Of a DNA stretch of 64,000 nt, positions 15,860 through 23,509 are shown in pieces (within the stretch, counting starts at the first letter, position 1; every line of letters begins with the position of its first letter). This DNA is from CAZPXH01 sp964591085 (GTDB lineage Bacteria; Spirochaetota; Spirochaetia; DSM-27196; CAZPXH01): positions 110,710 to 174,709 of the forward strand of contig CAZPXH010000006.1 in the NCBI GenBank assembly GCA_964591085.1. The letters are read 5' to 3'. Position numbers and translations under genes: made by a program. The notes under the pieces are model-generated. The model did no database searches. It was not told the DNA's origin and worked only from the letters and a program-made list of their open reading frames with translations.

Positions 15860-16894
15860 TCACACGTGCACCGGCGCGTTTGTGACCGTGTCCCGCATCA
15901 CAAGCCGGCAGCGGAAGCGGACCTGGGACTCCACGGAGTGACCGGCGATCATTGCAATCACCGCTTCCGCCGCCCGGTTTCCCTTTTCCTGCGCTGGCTG
16001 CCAGATAGTGGTAAGCGCGGGGGTCACCATCCGGGAAGCCGGAATATCGTCAAACCCGATTACCGACACGTCCCAGGGCACGCGAACGCCGGAGCGGCGC
16101 AGCCCGTCCATAAAGCCCAACGCAATGATATCGCTCATTGCAGCGGCAGCGGTTACGTTACTGTAGTCTGCCACGAGCTTGTCGGCAGCGCGAAAGCCAC
16201 CGGCAAAGGAGTTGGGGCACTCCAGGAACACCACGTCCCGGTCCCAGGTCAGATCATTCTCCTGGAGCGCCCGGGACCAACCGCTCCGCCTGGAGGTGCC
16301 GGTTGCAGAGTAGCGCTCAGTTCCGGGTCCGGCGTCATCCACCATGGACAGCACCGCGATGGAGCGGTGGCCGTGGTCAATGAGGTGCCGCATGGCAAGG
16401 TAGGCGGCCTCCTCATCGTTGACGCCGATGACCGGGATTCCGGGCATGGCCGGGCCATCAATGATGACAAGGGGAATGCGGCGGTTGCGGATCACGTGGC
16501 TGACCTCGGTATCCGGATCCAAACCCAGAGCAATGAGGCCGTCAACCGCGGCTGACCGTGCAGTCTCCAGCAGGCTGCCCTTCCGCGGCGCAAGCAGGGT
16601 CAGGGCAAGTCCTTCCCTGTTCAGCACCTCCCCGATTCCCGCAATCACCTCCACCAGATAGGGATTGCGGAGGGCGGCGGGAATTGGCTGGGGCAGCAGG
16701 AATCCAATGGTTCCGTTGTTCCGGGACTGCAGGCTCCGGGCAACCGGATCCGGAACGTAGCCGAGTTCGTCTGCTACGGAGAGGATCCGCTCCCGTGCCT
16801 CGGTTGAGATCTTGCCGGGATCGTTGAAGGCAAATGAGACGGCAGTCTTGGAATAGCCCGCGGCGCGGGCGATATCGTTGATGGTGACCCGCAT
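15860..16894 (-). CDS. LacI-family regulator of the maltodextrin operon
   Basis: 344 residues. The N-terminal helix-turn-helix TINDIARAAGYSKTAVSFAFN and the hinge helix PDPVARSLQSRN are typical, followed by a periplasmic-binding-protein-like sensor domain (GFDDIPASRMVTPALTTI). It is the last gene of the malE-malF-malG-GH57 series, 24 bp after the GH57 stop, so it is likely coexpressed with its targets. The tandem palindromes at 23386-23410 have the central CG of LacI-family operators and are the obvious binding site; this would make the operon autoregulated. The inducer is presumably a maltodextrin. Confidence 0.92.
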   Translation of the reverse strand: MRVTINDIARAAGYSKTAVSFAFNDPGKISTEARERILSVADELGYVPDPVARSLQSRNNGTIGFLLPQPIPAALRNPYLVEVIAGIGEVLNREGLALTLLAPRKGSLLETARSAAVDGLIALGLDPDTEVSHVIRNRRIPLVIIDGPAMPGIPVIGVNDEEAAYLAMRHLIDHGHRSIAVLSMVDDAGPGTERYSATGTSRRSGWSRALQENDLTWDRDVVFLECPNSFAGGFRAADKLVADYSNVTAAAAMSDIIALGFMDGLRRSGVRVPWDVSVIGFDDIPASRMVTPALTTIWQPAQEKGNRAAEAVIAMIAGHSVESQVRFRCRLVMRDTVTNAPVHV

Positions 16895-16918
16895 GCCTGC
16901 ACGTCCCGGCTTGTCACC

Positions 16919-19900
16919 CTAGCGGAGGGTGATGCTGCGGGCCTCGTTGGCCGACAGGAGCGCTTCCTGGGACGCACCACCGTCATCGGGCACTACCAGG
17001 TCCATTATCCGGGTATCGTCCTCCGCACCGGTACCGCCGCCGATCCGCCACTGGGAATCGCCTTCCTGTACATCGCGTACGCGCAAGACCCCCGGTGAGG
17101 GGAAGCCTTCCTGGCTGAGCACCGCGGCCGTGTAACCGTAGCTGGCGAGATCCAGCTCCTCCAACGGGATTCCAAGGCTGTCCGCCATCACCTCGCGGGG
17201 TACCAGAATGGTCACCGTCCCGGCACTTCCATCAACAACAACCCGAACCGGAGATCCGGAGAGCTCGCTCGCACGGCCTTCTTCATTGGGTACAAAGAGC
17301 TTCTGGTTCCACCCTTCAATCCAGACGGCAAGGTCCCATCCGGCGCCCTCGGTGAGGCTCGCGTCTCGCCCATCGAGGAGCTCGCTTGCTCCGGTGCCAG
17401 CGCCGGGGTCTACATCGATGTAGATGTCCAGGGTCTGCACACTGAGGTTGATTCCACTCCCCCAGGGGTTCTGTATCTCCGAGCCAAGCTGGAACTCAAA
17501 GATTGCGTTGCGTTCGTTCCGGGCAATGGTGAGCTGCTCAATATCGTAGGAGCCCGGGAGGAACACCGAGTCCGTAGGATATCGGTAGCTTCCCGGCCCG
17601 TGATCGTCTCCGCTTGCATCAACGATGGTTCCAAGGACCTCGGTGTTGCCGAGATCCGGGATTACCACGCGGGAAAGTCCTTCCTGCGGCAGGAAGGCCA
17701 GATCACGTCCGCGCGCAGTGACTACCACCTTGCTGTCCAGCGAGTCTCCCGGCTGGATTTCCGGGAGTGCTTCAAGAGGAACCCGGCCTTCCGCAATCCG
17801 GCGACCAAAGGCCCCGGGCACTTCGGACGGAGTGCCGCTCCACTCGCCAAAGCGGTTGGCGGTGTACAGGAGGGCTTCACCGCCCTGGGGAATCACCAGC
17901 GCATAGCCTGCGCGGAACCCGAGAACCGTGCCGGAAAGCGTTCGCGGAACCGAGTTTTCCTGTCCCGGAATGGCAAAGTAGACCTCCACGGCCTCAACAC
18001 CGGTGTCTGCCCAGTCACTTCTGCCATCCGCACGGAACACAAAGCCTTCCGTGTTGTAGCCGGTGTAGTAGCCGGACAGGATGCCCTGCAGCGCGGCCTG
18101 TACGCCTCCGCGGAACTCCGCGTAGCCGGCGTTGTCCCACTCTCCGGGAGCTACCGCGCCGTCAATCGTTGGGGTCACCGGTCCGGAGGCACCGCGTGTC
18201 GCGGGAGCCGGTCTGTCCGGAATGATCGGCACATCAATGAAGTCGGGGACCTCATCGCCAAGGGCAACGTACACCTGCCGGAGCAGGGCGCGAAAACCCT
18301 CATCAAAGTACTCGTCAACGCCGCTGTCCTGGTCCGCTCCGTACCACCAGAACCAGTCGGAGCCTTCCGCGAGGTACATGGCCTCCAGTGCGTTGGCCAG
18401 CTGTTCCTCGGTGGCCTGTTCCCGACCGGTGATGTCGTACCGCGCCAGATGACGGCGGACGCGCTCCAGGTACTCCCAGGCGACGCGTTCTTCCGTTTCA
18501 CCGATCCAGGTGGCAAAGTCCGGGCTGAACCAACTCCCCGGCCACAGATCTTCAATGCTGCGCTGCTCGGGGAAGCGCTCCAGGTACTCGCTTGGCGTGA
18601 TGGTCCGGATGGTCTCGTGCTCCGCAAGGTCCTGGTAAAGGCCGTTCAGGAAGGCCAAGCCGTCATTGGGGTAATTCTCCCACGCGTTCTCACCGTCCAG
18701 GATCACGCTCACCAGGTGGGGACCTTCGGCGCCGCTCTCGTCCAGTGTGGCCTTGATGTCTTCAATTCGGCCGATAAAGTCGTTCACGGCCTCCTGGGGC
18801 GGGGTTCCGGAGTACTCAAAGCCGATAAGGTCGCTGATTCGCAGGTCCCGGAACACAATGGCCACCTGCTGACCATCCCGGCCGTTCACGTAATAGGGCC
18901 GGTACAGCAGGTCCGGCTGTTCAATCACGTCGTCCTCATTGCGGGTGAAGCCATCAATCCCCAGGCTCCGTGCGAGGGTCTGCTCGCCACTGGCCATCCA
19001 GGTAAAGCCTGCATCTGCAACAAATCGCACAATGTCCTGCGATACCGAACCTTCCGCGGGCCACATTCCCCGAACGGGGCGGCCGTAGTCTTCCTGGTAT
19101 CGCTCCGCGGCCCGTTGAAGGTGCACCTGTACGTCGTTGGGATAGCTATAGCGGGGAGGCACCTCGCCGGACGGATCGTTCACTGCAATGATGTCCGAGT
19201 TGTAGATGAGGGGCAGAATTGGGTGTGCATAGGGAGTGGTTGTCACCTCAATCTGGCCGCTGTCCTGCAGCTCCCGGTGGATGGCGACAACTTCGCCCAT
19301 GATCCGCAGGGCCTCATCAAACATCACCGACTTCTGGTCTTCCCGGTAGTCCCGGCCCTGGGCCACCAGGGACGCCAGGGGCTCTTCGGCCAGGAAGCTG
19401 GGATCAAACCATGCGAGGTTGAACCAGACCTGCAGATCACGGAAGTCCTGCTCCGTGTAGCGCTCCATTGCCGCTGTTATGGCGGCGGAATCGGCAGACT
19501 CACCGCGGAGGGTCAGGAGTTCCCGGTAGCGGGGATACTTCCCCACGATGTTGGTCCAGTTGGCGTCAAAAAAGCGCGTGAGGATGAAGCGCTTTTCGTC
19601 ATCCGTGAGCTCGGAGGCCGGAGTCTCTGCCAGAGTCCAGTAGATGTCCCTGGCTCCGTCGAGGTAGTCGTCAATCTGCTCCAGGAGGACCGGAGTCAGG
19701 TTGAAGGTGGCCCGAAGCTCCGGATACTGCGCCACGGTGGCCGCCATATCGTAGTAGGACTTCTGGCTGTGCATCCTTACCCAGGGGCGCGTGACGATTC
19801 CGGTGTCCGGATCGGGATAGTACTGCGGCTGGTGCTGGTGCCACATGAGATTCAGGTAGATCACGTCTTCCGCGGGACCGCAGGACGCCAGAGCCAGAAC

Positions 19901-19960
19901 AACCAGGACTACAAGACCAATCAGGCCACGAACGGCGCGGTTTGCGCGCTGCTTCTGCAT
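16919..19960 (-). CDS. GH57 amylopullulanase-like lipoprotein
   Basis: 1013 residues. The signal peptide ends in the lipobox LASC (residues ~24-27), so the enzyme should sit on the outside of the inner membrane or at the surface. The GH57 domain (~30-480) shows conserved region 1 WHQHQPQY, region 3 GMWPAEGS with the nucleophile Glu, and region 4 LDGENAWENY with the acid/base Asp. A domain beginning PTIDGAVAPGEWDNA (~600-790) resembles carbohydrate-binding family 9-like modules. The last ~220 residues (LPGSYDI, LDIYIDVDPGAGTGASELL, GWDLAVWIEGW) match the C-terminal module of glucodextranase. It cuts alpha-glucans for import by MalEFG, whose genes precede it by 4 bp. Confidence 0.9.
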   Translation of the reverse strand: MQKQRANRAVRGLIGLVVLVVLALASCGPAEDVIYLNLMWHQHQPQYYPDPDTGIVTRPWVRMHSQKSYYDMAATVAQYPELRATFNLTPVLLEQIDDYLDGARDIYWTLAETPASELTDDEKRFILTRFFDANWTNIVGKYPRYRELLTLRGESADSAAITAAMERYTEQDFRDLQVWFNLAWFDPSFLAEEPLASLVAQGRDYREDQKSVMFDEALRIMGEVVAIHRELQDSGQIEVTTTPYAHPILPLIYNSDIIAVNDPSGEVPPRYSYPNDVQVHLQRAAERYQEDYGRPVRGMWPAEGSVSQDIVRFVADAGFTWMASGEQTLARSLGIDGFTRNEDDVIEQPDLLYRPYYVNGRDGQQVAIVFRDLRISDLIGFEYSGTPPQEAVNDFIGRIEDIKATLDESGAEGPHLVSVILDGENAWENYPNDGLAFLNGLYQDLAEHETIRTITPSEYLERFPEQRSIEDLWPGSWFSPDFATWIGETEERVAWEYLERVRRHLARYDITGREQATEEQLANALEAMYLAEGSDWFWWYGADQDSGVDEYFDEGFRALLRQVYVALGDEVPDFIDVPIIPDRPAPATRGASGPVTPTIDGAVAPGEWDNAGYAEFRGGVQAALQGILSGYYTGYNTEGFVFRADGRSDWADTGVEAVEVYFAIPGQENSVPRTLSGTVLGFRAGYALVIPQGGEALLYTANRFGEWSGTPSEVPGAFGRRIAEGRVPLEALPEIQPGDSLDSKVVVTARGRDLAFLPQEGLSRVVIPDLGNTEVLGTIVDASGDDHGPGSYRYPTDSVFLPGSYDIEQLTIARNERNAIFEFQLGSEIQNPWGSGINLSVQTLDIYIDVDPGAGTGASELLDGRDASLTEGAGWDLAVWIEGWNQKLFVPNEEGRASELSGSPVRVVVDGSAGTVTILVPREVMADSLGIPLEELDLASYGYTAAVLSQEGFPSPGVLRVRDVQEGDSQWRIGGGTGAEDDTRIMDLVVPDDGGASQEALLSANEARSITLR

Positions 19961-19964
19961 CGAG

Positions 19965-20891
19965 TTACCCCTTCACCCCGCCAAGCGTCAGCCCGCTGAT
20001 GAGATAGCGGCTGGAGGCGAGGAACAGAATCATTACCGGTATGGAAATCATGATTGAAGCCGCGGCGAACTGACCCCACTGCGTCTGGAACTGAACCATC
20101 ATTCCGTTCAGGCCAAGGGGCCAGGTAAACAGCTCCTGCCGCTGCAGGATGATCCGGGCGAGGACGTACTCGTTCCAAGCCTGGGTGAAGTTGAACAGGA
20201 ACGCAATGGCCAGAGCCGGAGAGGAAAGCGGCAGGATCACGCGATAGAAAGCGCCCAGGCGGCTTGCGCCATCAATCATGGCGGCCTGCTCCAGCTCAAA
20301 GGGAATGGTGTCGTAGTAGCCCTTGAGGATCCAGATGCTGAAGGGAACCGAACTCACGGAGTAGGCAACCACCAGTCCGCGCCAGCTGTTCAGCAGACCC
20401 AGCCGTATTGCCAGGATGTAAATGGGAATTAGCAGCATTGCGCCGGGAATCATCTGCGTGGACAGCAGTGCCACCATTCCTGCGTTTTTCCCCGGGAAGT
20501 TCCAGCGGCTGAAGGCGTAGGCGCTGGTAGAGGCGATGATCACCCCGATTGCCGAGGTGGCAAAGGTGATGATCAGGCTGTTCCAGATCCACACAAAGAA
20601 GCCGGTGTTGGTGAAGACCTGCCCGTAGCTCTGCACGCTGGCATCCGGCGGAAGAATCGCCAGATCCGTACTGAAGAGGCGGTTTCCCGGGCGCAGACTG
20701 ACACCCAGCACCCGGAGAACCGGGTAGATCGCGGCAAAAACCGCGATAATGAGAATTACGTGGATCAGGAGCCGCTTTGCGGGGCTGTCTCCCCGACGGC
20801 TCACAAAGAAGCGGAGGAGGAGGCCGGGTCCGCTGGACCCTGGCTTGCTCTGCGTGCTCAGTGCGGGTTGGTCCATGTTTGTGGTGCTCAT
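19965..20891 (-). CDS. malG: Maltodextrin ABC permease MalG
   Basis: 308 residues with six membrane helices. The EAA loop that docks onto the ATPase is EQAAMIDGASRLGAFYRVILPLSSP. The C-terminus ends in RYLISGLTLGGVKG, as MalG proteins do. It lies 2 bp after malF and 4 bp before the GH57 gene. The protein contributes half of the sugar channel in the inner membrane. Confidence 0.9.
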   Translation of the reverse strand: MSTTNMDQPALSTQSKPGSSGPGLLLRFFVSRRGDSPAKRLLIHVILIIAVFAAIYPVLRVLGVSLRPGNRLFSTDLAILPPDASVQSYGQVFTNTGFFVWIWNSLIITFATSAIGVIIASTSAYAFSRWNFPGKNAGMVALLSTQMIPGAMLLIPIYILAIRLGLLNSWRGLVVAYSVSSVPFSIWILKGYYDTIPFELEQAAMIDGASRLGAFYRVILPLSSPALAIAFLFNFTQAWNEYVLARIILQRQELFTWPLGLNGMMVQFQTQWGQFAAASIMISIPVMILFLASSRYLISGLTLGGVKG

Positions 20892-20893
20892 GC

Positions 20894-21967
20894 TTACTCT
20901 CCCACGGCCTTCGGCACGTTGCCGATGATTGACCTGGACGGGCTGAACCTGGTGATCCGCATGTAACTCACGGTGAAGAAGAGCAGGATCACAAAGATTG
21001 CGATGGCGAACATGCTGGCAAAGCCGTAGCGGTTGTACTCAAAGGCCGCGCGGAACAGGGCGGTGACCAGAATGTCGCTGGTTTCCAGCCTGCTGGGGTT
21101 GAGCAGGAATGGAACGTTGAACTGGTTGAAGGTCCAGATCACACCCAGAATGACCGCCGGGGTCATGACCGGTTGGATCAGGGGCAGGGTGACGTTACGG
21201 AACTGCATCCACTTGGAAGCACCGTCAATTTCGGCCGCTTCATAGTAGGTGCCATCAATACTCTGGAGCCCTCCGAGGAGCACCACGGCCATGAACGGAA
21301 TCCCCAGCCAGATATTCACGATGTTGAACGCCACGAAGTTGGCAACCGGTTGGCTGAACCACTGCACGGCATCAAAGCCCAGGCGCTGAAGGAGAACGTT
21401 GACAAAGCCAAACTCAAAGTTGAACTCACCGCGCCAGGCAAGGACGGCGATGACCTGGGGCACGGCCCATGGAACAAGCAGAAGCGTTCGGTAGATCCCG
21501 CGCATCTTCATTGGCCGGTTCAGCAAGATTGCCAGGAAGAGGCCGAAGCTCACGTGGAAGCTCACCTGAATGAAGGTCCAGAGGAAGGTTCTCAGGAGAA
21601 CGGGGAAGAAGGTCTGCCGCTGGAGCACGGGCTGTGTGAACAGGGTCACCAGGTTGTTCCACGCATTGCCCAGGCTCCAGGTCATTCCTCGGTCAAAGCC
21701 AAAGCGCCGGAGACCCATGTCCGTGAACGCGAGGAACAGGTTGTAGAGAATTGGATAGAAAACCAGGAGAGCAAGCCCGATGAACGCGGGCGCAATAAGC
21801 ATGTAGGGCAGGGAGTTCGGGAGCCGGACTCCACGCTGTTTCAGCGCGCGTGCGGCAACGAAGAATCCGCCCTCCAGAACGACCACCAGCAAGACAACTG
21901 CCAGCACCGTTCCGCCCACCTGGCCAAGACTGCTTCCAACCAGCTCAAGTGTGAAGCCTTCCATCAA
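20894..21967 (-). CDS. malF: Maltodextrin ABC permease MalF
   Basis: 357 residues, about seven helices including a long extra N-terminal one (VLAVVLLVVVLEGGFFVAA). The EAA loop is YEAAEIDGASKWMQFRNVTL. It forms the channel with MalG. It is separated from malE by 148 bp that contain a strong hairpin, so it is probably made in smaller amounts than MalE. No ATPase gene (malK/msiK) is in the window; a shared ATPase elsewhere is the usual answer in such organisms. Confidence 0.9.
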   Translation of the reverse strand: MMEGFTLELVGSSLGQVGGTVLAVVLLVVVLEGGFFVAARALKQRGVRLPNSLPYMLIAPAFIGLALLVFYPILYNLFLAFTDMGLRRFGFDRGMTWSLGNAWNNLVTLFTQPVLQRQTFFPVLLRTFLWTFIQVSFHVSFGLFLAILLNRPMKMRGIYRTLLLVPWAVPQVIAVLAWRGEFNFEFGFVNVLLQRLGFDAVQWFSQPVANFVAFNIVNIWLGIPFMAVVLLGGLQSIDGTYYEAAEIDGASKWMQFRNVTLPLIQPVMTPAVILGVIWTFNQFNVPFLLNPSRLETSDILVTALFRAAFEYNRYGFASMFAIAIFVILLFFTVSYMRITRFSPSRSIIGNVPKAVGE

Positions 21968-22060
21968 GGCCCCCTTTCCCGGGATCTCCGACCGCGTCTG
22001 ACAGCCGTTCCGAGTTCGGGGCAGCTCGTGTCCCGGACTCGGAGCGGCAGCCTGGAAAAC

Positions 22061-22082
22061 GGGAGGGCCCGGAGGCCCTCCC
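22061..22082 (-). terminator. Hairpin between malE and malF
   Basis: Perfect 9-bp arms GGGAGGGCC and GGCCCTCCC close a 4-base loop; on the minus strand the stem is followed by GTTTTCC. This can act as a leaky terminator or as a 3' stabiliser of malE mRNA. Both would keep the binding protein in excess over the permease. Confidence 0.6.
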
Positions 22083-22115
22083 GAAGTGTCACTCTGAGTG
22101 ACTGACTACTTCAGC

Positions 22116-23345
22116 CTACTGCAGCGCCCGGATACCGGCCTCAGCAGCTTCCTGCATGTTGGAGGCGGCTTCTGTGGGAGCCACGGTACCGGCAAGGACG
22201 GCGTTCAGCTCGGGGCGCATTGCGTCCCAGTTTGCGCGCATCTCAAGCTGGCTCGGCTGCGGAACGCCGTTGACGGCGGCGGCAGCAACCGCCTGCAGGA
22301 TGGGGTCCTCGGCAACGGCTGCATCGCTCTGAGCGGCAATGAGGCCGGGGATGCGGGACAGCTCGGTTGCCAGGCGAACCTGGTTCTCATAGCTGGTGGC
22401 GAACTCAATGAACGCCGCTGAGGCATTCACCTGAGCCTGCTCAACACCGTTGGCAATCATGAACATCTTGGGTGCGGTGTAGGGAGCGGCGGCAAGGCCC
22501 GTCTCGGAAACAACCGGGAGCGGGGCGATACCAAGGCGCTCGGCACCAAGGTTCTCATTGGCAACGTAGTCACCAATGGACCAGTCACCGTTGATGATCA
22601 TTGCGGCGCGGCCTTCCTTGAACAGGGTGTCCATTGTGCCGTAGTCGCTTTCTTCCGGAACAATTCCGTACTCAAACTTCAGGTCAGCAAGGAACTGAAG
22701 AGCACCAACCATGGCATCGTCATCCAGGTTGGGGGTGACGCCGTCGGACTCAAAGACTGCTCCACCAAAGCCACCAATCCAGGGTGCCAGCCAGAAGGGC
22801 TCGCCCTGGTTGTAGACCAGACCAAAGACCTCATCGGTGGTGAGTTCCTGGGCAAGAGCAACCAGCTCATCCGTGGTTTCCGGTGCTTCGCTCACGAAGT
22901 CCCGGTTGTACAGCAGCATGAGGTGGTTGCCACTGGTGATGGGCACACCCCAGGTGCTTCCGTCCTGAACCACAGAGGGAACGAACGCGTCGTCGTCAAA
23001 CAGGCCATCAACCGGCTGGATGATCCCGGCAGCAGTGAACGGACCAGCATGGTCGTTGACGGTCCACAGCAGTGTCGGGGCCTCACCAGCGAGGCTGGCG
23101 GTCTGGAAATCTTCACGGAGCGCCTCCGTAGACTTCTGGACAACCTCGATCGTGATGTTGGGGTTCGCGGCCATGAAATCAGCGGCAAGCTGCTCCACAA
23201 ATGCGAAGCCACCGTCTGATTCACCTTCCTGGGTCCACAGCTGGAACGTAACCGGACCAGCGTCGGCAGTGTCGCTACCACCGTCGCCACAGGCAACAAG
23301 CAGTACTGCGGCAAGGACGCCGAGTACAAGCAGAAGCTTCTTCAC
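22116..23345 (-). CDS. malE: Maltodextrin-binding lipoprotein MalE
   Basis: 409 residues from a GTG with a strong AAAAGGAGG ribosome binding site. The signal KKLLLVLGVLAAVLLVACG ends in lipobox LVAC, giving a lipid-anchored solute-binding protein. The family 1 binding-protein pattern is seen in QLWTQEGESDGG, NPNITIEVV, LLWTVNDHAG and EGRAAMIINGDWSIGDY. First gene of the operon; the tandem LacI-type operators lie 41-66 bp upstream. Confidence 0.92.
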   Translation of the reverse strand: MKKLLLVLGVLAAVLLVACGDGGSDTADAGPVTFQLWTQEGESDGGFAFVEQLAADFMAANPNITIEVVQKSTEALREDFQTASLAGEAPTLLWTVNDHAGPFTAAGIIQPVDGLFDDDAFVPSVVQDGSTWGVPITSGNHLMLLYNRDFVSEAPETTDELVALAQELTTDEVFGLVYNQGEPFWLAPWIGGFGGAVFESDGVTPNLDDDAMVGALQFLADLKFEYGIVPEESDYGTMDTLFKEGRAAMIINGDWSIGDYVANENLGAERLGIAPLPVVSETGLAAAPYTAPKMFMIANGVEQAQVNASAAFIEFATSYENQVRLATELSRIPGLIAAQSDAAVAEDPILQAVAAAAVNGVPQPSQLEMRANWDAMRPELNAVLAGTVAPTEAASNMQEAAEAGIRALQ

Positions 23346-23385
23346 CTTCCGCCTCCTTTTGGGGATTCCTGCCTCTATCGCAGGG

Positions 23386-23410
23386 GTAAACCGGTTTACT
23401 AAACCGGTTT
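23386..23410. promoter_or_regulatory. Tandem LacI-family operators before malE
   Basis: GTAAACCGGTTTAC (23386-23399) is a perfect 14-bp palindrome, and AAACCGGTTT (23401-23410) is a perfect 10-bp palindrome with the same core. The centres are 13 bp apart. The central CG and AAAC/GTTT arms are the LacI-family pattern. Both sit just upstream of the malE ribosome binding site, where bound regulator would block the promoter. Confidence 0.75.
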
Positions 23411-23509
23411 TGCTCCAATTCTGAGGCGAGCTGGGCTTGTCGTCAAGCGAAAGTCTGAAAATCTACCGGTTCGGATCGGTTCCCCTTTCCTGGCCCTGCA
23501 CGCTGTGGG

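Noticed and set aside
17600..19999. 799-codon open frame on the plus strand
   Set aside because: It lies wholly opposite the GH57 gene, which has signal peptide, catalytic motifs and operon context; the plus frame shows no family features and reflects high-GC codon bias.
23461..23480. Third CCGGTT-containing site near the cyclase stop
   Set aside because: ACCGGT occurs but without the AAAC/GTTT arms; not a convincing operator.
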